Source: Leucobacter sp. (GTDB lineage Bacteria; Actinomycetota; Actinomycetes; Actinomycetales; Microbacteriaceae). Taken from it: a DNA stretch of 9,463 bases. The stretch lies in assembly GCA_012510755.1 (NCBI GenBank), contig JAAZHL010000214.1:1-9463 (forward strand), in the 5' to 3' direction. Position numbers and translations under genes: made by a program. A model generated the notes under the pieces. That model did no database searches and was not told where the DNA came from. It worked only from the letters and a program-made list of their open reading frames with translations. Positions 4,001 through 9,463 of this stretch are shown one piece after another; the stretch's first letter is position 1, and each line of letters begins with the position of its first letter.

Positions 4001-5740
4001 TCACGAAGCGTCAGCATCTGCGTCTTCATCACCCGGCGTCGGGATTACCGCGGGTGCTTTCACCACGACTGAGGTCGCCGCAGAGGTGGGTGAGACCCGC
4101 TGCACACCATCGCCAGTACAGGTTACGGTGTAGCTCACGGTGATCGCGCCATCAGCAGCGCCAGGTTCAAGTGTTGCAGCTCGTAGGTTTGCCGTCGAAC
4201 CTGACAGGCTCGCGAGCGAGCCGTCCCCTTCGACCGTTACGTTGAAATCGCCCGCAGTCAGCCCAGTGGGGCAGACGCTCGCCGACGACAGGGTGACGGT
4301 GAAATCTTGACCAGATTCAACCTGAGCGGGCGCGTTCGCCGGTGCGGCTGGTGTGCCGGCATCACCGTACGGCACGTTGTAGGTGACCGTAATTTGCTGG
4401 CTGAACTTGACCTGCTTGCCGGTCGGGCTGACATCGGTCACGAGGTTTGCCTGATCGTCGGGCGCCGGGTTGCCTGCCTGCTTCACCACATTGGTGTAGC
4501 CCATCTCGGTGAGCATGCCCACGACTTCGTCGGCATTCTTGCCCACAAAATTGGCTTTATCGATCTCGGCATAATCCTTTGCGGTGGTCGTCGTCGAAGT
4601 AGTCGGTCGAGACGTCGTGGGTGTCGGTTCTTCACCGCCACCGCCGCCACCGAACAGCGCGATGGCAGTGCCACCGCCAATGAGCAAGAGCAACACGGCA
4701 AGCGTGATGAGCGGCCACGTCCAAGGACTGCGCTTCTTCTCTTCGACGACCTCGCCGGGTTCTTCGCCCTCTGCCGTAAGTGGCGCAGCGCCCACGAGGG
4801 CTGAGGTCTGCGGCAGTGCGGTTGTGGGCGCGTCATCAAGCGACGAGGCATTCATGACCCGGGTCGCGTCGGCAACGGCCGGGCCAGCGATTTGCGGTAC
4901 GTAACTCGCGGCAAGTTGCACGTTACCGCGGTGCAGGGCAGTCGCTGCCTGCGCGAGCTTTGCCGCCGTCGCGGGGCGGCCCGCCGCGTCTTTTGCGAGG
5001 CAAGACTGCACCAGCCGCTGTACCGGCAACGGTACGTCTTCGGGCAACGGCGGGGGAGTGTCGTTGATTTGCGCCATCGCAATCGCGACCTGCGACTCGC
5101 CAGTGAAGGGGCGCTTGCCTGCGAGGCATTCGTAGGCGACGATGCCGAGCGAATAGATGTCGGTTGACGACGTCGCCGTGTGGCCACTCGCCTGCTCCGG
5201 TGCAAGGTATTGCACGGTGCCCATCACCTGGCCGGTGGCGGTCAGCGGCACCTGGTCGGCTATTCTCGCAATACCAAAATCGGTGATCTTGACGCGACCC
5301 TCGGGCGTGATCAGCAGGTTGCCGGGCTTGATGTCACGGTGCACCAGCCCCGCATCATGGGCGGCCTGCAGCGCGGTGGCCGTCTGCGCCACGATGCCGA
5401 GCACCCGATCAGAGGGCAGGCGCCCCTCGCGCTCGATGATGGCCGACAGCGGCTCACCGGGCACCAGCTCCATCACGATGTACGCTGATCCTTGTTCTTC
5501 ACCATAGTCAAACACGTTGGCGATGCCCTCATGATTGACGAGCGCAGCGTGCCTGGCTTCAGCGCGAAAACGCTCTAGAAAGCCAGGGTCGCCCATGTAT
5601 TCGTCTTTCAGAATCTTGATGGCGACGGTGCGGCCAATGATGCTGTCGCTTGCGCGCCAAACCTCGCCCATGCCACCGACGGCAATACGAGTACCGAGCT
5701 CATAGCGCCCGCCAAACGTCATTCCAGCTGCTGGTCTCAT
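4001..5740 (-). CDS. pknA: Ser/Thr protein kinase PknA with PASTA and extra extracellular domain
   Basis: 579-residue membrane kinase. The kinase domain covers about 13-270: Gly loop VGGMGEVWRA (21-30), Lys42 in VAIK, HRDIKPGN (134-141) with Asp136, DFG (154-156), activation-loop Thr167 and Thr169, APE (180-182). After a linker (275-335) and KKRSPW comes one membrane span (about 341-363), a Gly run (365-369) and a Thr/Pro stalk (372-387). Outside the cell there is one PASTA repeat (about 390-457), then an unassigned beta-rich domain (about 475-565) with two cysteines, Cys490 and Cys541, and an acidic tail. M. tuberculosis PknA has no PASTA repeat, so this ectodomain is larger than in the reference protein. 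PknA is known to phosphorylate division and wall-synthesis proteins and to act with PknB. Its ATG overlaps the pbpA stop (ATGA), indicating coupled translation. The identity as PknA rests on position next to pbpA plus the kinase domain. Confidence 0.9.
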   Translation of the reverse strand: MRPAAGMTFGGRYELGTRIAVGGMGEVWRASDSIIGRTVAIKILKDEYMGDPGFLERFRAEARHAALVNHEGIANVFDYGEEQGSAYIVMELVPGEPLSAIIEREGRLPSDRVLGIVAQTATALQAAHDAGLVHRDIKPGNLLITPEGRVKITDFGIARIADQVPLTATGQVMGTVQYLAPEQASGHTATSSTDIYSLGIVAYECLAGKRPFTGESQVAIAMAQINDTPPPLPEDVPLPVQRLVQSCLAKDAAGRPATAAKLAQAATALHRGNVQLAASYVPQIAGPAVADATRVMNASSLDDAPTTALPQTSALVGAAPLTAEGEEPGEVVEEKKRSPWTWPLITLAVLLLLIGGGTAIALFGGGGGGEEPTPTTSRPTTSTTTTAKDYAEIDKANFVGKNADEVVGMLTEMGYTNVVKQAGNPAPDDQANLVTDVSPTGKQVKFSQQITVTYNVPYGDAGTPAAPANAPAQVESGQDFTVTLSSASVCPTGLTAGDFNVTVEGDGSLASLSGSTANLRAATLEPGAADGAITVSYTVTCTGDGVQRVSPTSAATSVVVKAPAVIPTPGDEDADADAS

Positions 5741-7221
5741 TGGTACAACACCGCTTCCATTATCTGTGTTCCGACTGCAACGGGAAGCTGTGAAGACAGT
5801 CCCGCAAAATCATGTTCTGGCCCGCCGCCATTCTCGATCACCACAGCAACCGCGACTTTCTTGCCGTCAAGTTCTGCGTACCCCGTGAACCAGAGGGTAT
5901 CGGGTCTGGGGCCACCGCTCTCGTTCTCGCCGTTTTCGGCAGTGCCCGTCTTCGCGCCCACGCGCGCCCCTTCGATGCGAGCCAATCTGCCCGAGCCGTC
6001 GGGGGCCTCAACCACCTGCTGCATCATCCGCTGCAGTTGGCTGGCGGTTGCACTCGAGATGGGGGTCGCGAACTCGATGGCTTCAAATGGTTGCTCAGTG
6101 CGCAGGTCTGGGGTGATCACGCGCTCAACGAGTTGGGGAGCCATCACCACACCGTCGTTTGCGATGCCGGCAGAGACCATGGCCATCTGCAGTGGGGTGG
6201 CACGCACGGCGAGCTGTCCGATCGATGCGATGGCTGTTTGTGCCTGGTCGGTCGGGTTTGGTGACACGCTTGGGGTGACCGAGAGCGGAATCGTCAGGTC
6301 TTGCTCGAAGCCGAACGCCCGCGCCATCTCGGGCACCGCGTCGCGGTCCATGCTCATGGCGAGCTCAGCGATCGGAATGTTGCACGACTGGGTGATGGCC
6401 TGCATGAGCGTGGTCGTTGCGCCGCCGTCGCCGCAGGCGCCGTTCCACGCATTGGTCATCACGGCACTCGACTGCGGCAACTGCAGCGAGGCAGGGTTCG
6501 CGAACGTGCTCTCTGGCGTCGCAGTGCCGTTTTCGATTGCGGCGGCGGCAGTGAGCAGCTTGTATGTTGACCCGGGGTGGTAGAGATCGCCACCAATAGT
6601 TCTATTGAACAGAGGATCGCTCGGGTCACCCTCGAGCTCAGCGTAATTGGCAATGACTTCGCCATCGTTGTTCAGCGACAGCAGGTTGGGGTCATAGCTC
6701 GGCCGCGACACCATCGCCAGAACCTTGCCGGTCTCATAGTCGAGGGCAATTGCGGCGCCCTGGTAACCGGTCATCGCCTCCCACGCCGCAAGCTGTGCGG
6801 CCGGGTCGATGGTGGTCTCGACCGAGCTGCCCTGCGGGTCTTCGCCGGTGATGGTACGCATGATCCTCGTAAAGAACTGTGAACCACTGAGGCCTGAAAG
6901 ATCGCTGTTCATCACGCTCTCGAGCCCCGTCATGCCTTGCCTGCGTGAGAAGTAGCCGGTGATGGGCGCATACATGGGGCCGTCGACATACTGGCGCTGA
7001 AAACGATAGCTGTCGTCGGTTGGCGTCGAAAAGGCGATCGGGTTGCCGTCGACAAGAATTGAGCCGCGCTCAATCTTGTAGCTGTTCTTAATGGTGCGTT
7101 GATTGTGTTCGTTGTCGCGCAGTTCGTCGGCGAACACGAACTGAATCATCGTGACCGACACGAACAACACCGCAAACATGCCAAAAATGGTGCGTGTGAG
7201 CGCTTTCAACTGCTTGTTCAT
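5737..7221 (-). CDS. pbpA: Class B penicillin-binding protein PbpA (transpeptidase)
   Basis: 494-residue peptidoglycan transpeptidase that cross-links stem peptides outside the membrane. A short cytoplasmic N-terminus is followed by one membrane anchor at about 11-31 (IFGMFAVLFVSVTMIQFVF). A dimerisation-type domain starts near the RGSILVDG motif (52-59). The transpeptidase domain follows: SxxK as STYK (Ser218, Lys221) in HPGSTYKLL, SxN as SCN (279-281), and KTG (424-426) in GAKTGTAEN. All three active-site motifs are intact and the length is normal for actinobacterial PbpA (about 490). Its ATG overlaps the rodA stop (ATGA) and its own stop overlaps the pknA start, so it is translated in a chain. 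RodA upstream is the expected glycan-polymerase partner. Confidence 0.95.
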   Translation of the reverse strand: MNKQLKALTRTIFGMFAVLFVSVTMIQFVFADELRDNEHNQRTIKNSYKIERGSILVDGNPIAFSTPTDDSYRFQRQYVDGPMYAPITGYFSRRQGMTGLESVMNSDLSGLSGSQFFTRIMRTITGEDPQGSSVETTIDPAAQLAAWEAMTGYQGAAIALDYETGKVLAMVSRPSYDPNLLSLNNDGEVIANYAELEGDPSDPLFNRTIGGDLYHPGSTYKLLTAAAAIENGTATPESTFANPASLQLPQSSAVMTNAWNGACGDGGATTTLMQAITQSCNIPIAELAMSMDRDAVPEMARAFGFEQDLTIPLSVTPSVSPNPTDQAQTAIASIGQLAVRATPLQMAMVSAGIANDGVVMAPQLVERVITPDLRTEQPFEAIEFATPISSATASQLQRMMQQVVEAPDGSGRLARIEGARVGAKTGTAENGENESGGPRPDTLWFTGYAELDGKKVAVAVVIENGGGPEHDFAGLSSQLPVAVGTQIMEAVLYQ

Positions 7222-8636
7222 GCGCGAATCACCAACTTCGGTCGGTTGCGAATCGAGTTCGACATGCGCAAAAGCAACGCGACGATCACCCAGTTCGACA
7301 CGAGCGAGCTGCCGCCGGCCGCAAGAAACGGCAGGGTCAGACCGGTGAGCGGAATGACGAGGGTGATGCCGCCCACAATAATGAACACCTGCAGGGCGAT
7401 GATGAAGCCGAGGCCTGCGGCCAGCAGCTTGCCGAAGTCGTCTTGGCCCGCGAAACCGATGCGCAGCGCGCGGCCCACCAGCAGCAGATAGGCGGCGAGA
7501 ATCACGAAGAGCCCCACGAGGCCGAGTTCTTCACCGAGGCTCGCGAAGATGTAGTCGTTCTCGGCATAGGGGGTGTCGTCAGGAAAGCCTTGCCCGAGAC
7601 CAGTGCCGGTCATGCCGCCGTTGGCCATGCCGAAGAGCCCCTGCACCAGCTGGTAGCTGGCGCCGAGCGGGTCAGCAAACGGGTCGAGCCAGTTGGCGAA
7701 ACGATTGCCGACGAAGTCGAAGAGTTGGCTTGCGGCGATGCCGCCAGCGAGAAAGAGCCCGACGCCCAGCACGACCCACCCGACGCGGCCCGTCGCCAGA
7801 TAGAGCATCGACAGAAACAGTCCGAAGTAGAGTAGTGAGGTGCCGAGGTCACGTTGAAAAATGAGCACCGCCATCGCGAGCAGCCAGAACACGATGAGTG
7901 GGCCCAGATCGCGGCCACGCGGAAACCTGATGCCCAGCGCCTTTTTACCGACCATCGAGAGTGCGTCGGCGTTGCGCACTAGATAGCCCGCGAAGAAGAT
8001 CGCGAGCATGATCTTGGCGATCTCGCCGGGTTGAAAGGTGAAGGCGCCGATTGAGATCCAGACCTGTGCACCGTTCACCTCGACGCCGAGCCCGGGAATC
8101 ATGGGCAGCAACAACAGCACGAGCGCGCCGAGGCCGAAGAGATAGGTGTAGCGGTACAGGGTCAGATGGTTGCGCACGACAGTGAGCACGACGATGGCGG
8201 CGACCACCGCGATCGTGGCCCATACGAGCTGGCGCACAGAGAACGCCTCCCAGCCGCTGTCACCGTTTGCGAGGTCGATGCGGTAGAGCTGGGCGATGCC
8301 AATGCTGTTGAGTGCGGCGGCCAACGGCAAGATGAGCGGGTCTGAATCGGGGGCCGTAATGCGGGTCGCGATGTGGAGGCCGAGCACCGCGATGATGAAG
8401 AGCACACCAGGCAAGAGCAGCGCGGTGGTGAGCTGCTCGTTGACCGTGAGATCAACAATGACAACCGCCGCGACGCCGATAGCGAGTGCGAACAGCAGCA
8501 GCGACAGTTCGAGTCCGCGCAGCAAACGAGGTGCGCGCAGCGCGGTGATGCGCTGCAGCACGGTTTCGCTTGTGCGAGCGTCTTTCGTGCGGGACTGCGT
8601 GGTGCCCGTGTTGCTGGTGTTGCCCGTGTCACTCAT
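7218..8636 (-). CDS. rodA: SEDS peptidoglycan glycosyltransferase RodA (FtsW/RodA/SpoVE family)
   Basis: 472-residue polytopic membrane protein that polymerises lipid II into glycan strands. A Ser/Thr/Asn-rich cytoplasmic head (residues 1-24) precedes about 10-12 hydrophobic spans. Family motifs are visible: WISIGAFTFQPGEIAKI (193-209), QRDLGTSLL (261-269) with the likely catalytic Asp263, ANGGMTGTGLGQG (338-350), ENDYIFASLGEELG (359-372) and PFLAAGGSS (436-444). RodA rather than FtsW is inferred from the operon with pbpA; an FtsW would be expected in the mraY-murG cluster. The ATG at 8636 overlaps the pstP stop (ATGA), with GGTGAG 6 nt upstream as ribosome site. The pbpA start overlaps its stop. 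Confidence 0.94.
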   Translation of the reverse strand: MSDTGNTSNTGTTQSRTKDARTSETVLQRITALRAPRLLRGLELSLLLFALAIGVAAVVIVDLTVNEQLTTALLLPGVLFIIAVLGLHIATRITAPDSDPLILPLAAALNSIGIAQLYRIDLANGDSGWEAFSVRQLVWATIAVVAAIVVLTVVRNHLTLYRYTYLFGLGALVLLLLPMIPGLGVEVNGAQVWISIGAFTFQPGEIAKIMLAIFFAGYLVRNADALSMVGKKALGIRFPRGRDLGPLIVFWLLAMAVLIFQRDLGTSLLYFGLFLSMLYLATGRVGWVVLGVGLFLAGGIAASQLFDFVGNRFANWLDPFADPLGASYQLVQGLFGMANGGMTGTGLGQGFPDDTPYAENDYIFASLGEELGLVGLFVILAAYLLLVGRALRIGFAGQDDFGKLLAAGLGFIIALQVFIIVGGITLVIPLTGLTLPFLAAGGSSLVSNWVIVALLLRMSNSIRNRPKLVIRA

Positions 8637-9463
8637 GACGTGCTCACCGCCCCGAGCCTTGCAACGATCTCACGCGCCTCTTCGAGTGAGCCGGCGCTGA
8701 GGGTGCGTTCGATCTGGCGTCGTTCGAGACCGTCGAGCGCGGTCAACGGAATCTCGGTGTTCTCAGCGACCGAGCTGAGCGAGATCGAACCAATGTTTTG
8801 TTGCACACCCTGGTAGATGATGACGGTTTGCCCGTCCGTGCCCACGAAGTAGCGGCTTTGCGTCCACTGGTAGCCGAGCGCAACACCGCCCAGCAGCACG
8901 GCAACGACTGCGAGCAGACCGAGGGTCCAGAACAGGCGCCTGCGCCGGTTGCGGCGTTTGGTTTCAGCGATGAGCTCATTGAGGTATCCGTCAACGCGCG
9001 GTTCGAAGTGGCTCTCTGCAGCTGGCTGTGCTCGCCGTATCGCGCGGCGGCGACCCATGATCTTGACCCGCGCGGTCGAGAGTTCTTCTTGTTCGTCTGG
9101 CTGGGTTGCGGCTGAGCCGGCGAAGCGTGGGTCGCCCGGCTCGGTGTTCGAGGCCGGGCCCGGCTGGGTCTCGACCAGCACGACGGTGACGTTGTCTGGG
9201 GCACCGAACGAGAGAGCCTTATCGATGAGCCCGTCGACCGCGCCCTGCAGCGAATGGCGGCGCAACAGAATGCGCTCAACGTCGTCGTCTTCGACGTAAC
9301 CGCACAGGCCGTCTGAACACAGCAGCCACAGGTCGCCGGGTTTTGTATCGAGCACCTCGGTGTCGATCTCGGGAGAGCTGTCGACGTCACCGAGCACGCG
9401 CATTAGTACTGAGCGCCGCGTGTGGGTTTTGGCCGCTTCTTCGGTTATGCGGCCGCTGTCAAC
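8633..9463 (-). CDS. pstP: PP2C-type Ser/Thr protein phosphatase PstP (partial, start beyond right edge)
   Basis: The C-terminal 276 residues of a membrane-anchored metal-dependent phosphatase that removes phosphate from PknA, PknB and their targets. The frame is open through the right edge and starts at VDSGRITEEAAKTH. Visible PP2C motifs are GDLWLLCSDGL with SDG at residues 50-52, and GAPDNVTVV with the metal-binding Asp90-Asn91. The internal ATG at 9403 lies inside the catalytic domain and is not a real start. A charged linker (about 100-177, very Arg-rich at 168-176) leads to one membrane span at about 178-198, then an extracellular tail of about 75 residues starting at QSRYFVG, as in other actinobacterial PstP proteins. 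The N-terminal catalytic motifs and promoter lie outside the window; FHA-domain genes often stand next on that side. The stop overlaps the rodA start (ATGA). Confidence 0.92.
   Translation of the reverse strand, partial: VDSGRITEEAAKTHTRRSVLMRVLGDVDSSPEIDTEVLDTKPGDLWLLCSDGLCGYVEDDDVERILLRRHSLQGAVDGLIDKALSFGAPDNVTVVLVETQPGPASNTEPGDPRFAGSAATQPDEQEELSTARVKIMGRRRAIRRAQPAAESHFEPRVDGYLNELIAETKRRNRRRRLFWTLGLLAVVAVLLGGVALGYQWTQSRYFVGTDGQTVIIYQGVQQNIGSISLSSVAENTEIPLTALDGLERRQIERTLSAGSLEEAREIVARLGAVSTS

Noticed and set aside
4584..4904. Plus-strand frame with a Pro run opposite the PknA membrane and stalk region
   Set aside because: The Pro run is the complement of the PknA Gly run. The minus strand carries the kinase, span and PASTA domains in order.
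1..9463. CRISPR arrays, tRNA or rRNA genes, insertion sequences, phage genes
   Set aside because: No regular repeat-spacer pattern, cloverleaf-like sequence, transposase or phage-like protein was seen. Coding density and gene order are those of a stable core locus.

Overview
The window is a chromosomal segment from a GC-rich actinobacterium. Gene order and protein style point to Microbacteriaceae or a close Micrococcales relative; that family assignment is inference, because no rRNA or other taxonomic marker is present. The layout matches the conserved origin-proximal cell-wall and division locus of Actinobacteria. In Mycobacterium tuberculosis the order is crgA (reverse), Rv0012, trpG (forward), then pknB-pknA-pbpA-rodA-pstP (all reverse). 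Here a class E sortase and a 54-residue membrane protein stand where Rv0012 stands. Two DnaA-box-like 9-mers at the left edge fit an origin-proximal position.

Left part (1-1966): crgA runs leftward. Sortase, a short single-span membrane protein and trpG/pabA run rightward as a tight operon with a 2-nt gap and then a TAATG stop/start overlap. The 58-bp crgA/sortase gap carries the same TAGAAT box on each strand, exactly 7 nt before each ATG, which is the geometry of leaderless transcripts. A perfect 7-bp inverted repeat lies between the two ATGs.

Middle (1967-2232): the convergent gap between trpG and pknB holds no gene but is full of short repeats. They include an imperfect copy of the trpG 3' end, a REP-like hairpin, an 11-bp inverted repeat, and two degraded copies of the pknB stop-codon region.

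Right part (2233-9463, all on the minus strand): pstP (start beyond the right edge), rodA, pbpA and pknA are joined by three successive ATGA overlaps. After 73-74 nt comes pknB with its own Shine-Dalgarno. Together they encode a cell-elongation module: a SEDS glycan polymerase (RodA), its class B transpeptidase partner (PbpA), two membrane Ser/Thr kinases with extracellular PASTA domains (PknA, PknB), and the PP2C phosphatase that reverses their phosphorylation (PstP). CrgA links division and wall synthesis at the septum, and the sortase anchors surface proteins.

The main anomalies are a one-base frameshift in pknB that cuts off its last two PASTA domains, an unusual PknA ectodomain (one PASTA plus an unassigned two-cysteine domain), the mirrored leaderless promoters with a putative operator, and the repeat-rich convergent gap. 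I see no undescribed multi-gene system; the gene set is a known conserved cluster.
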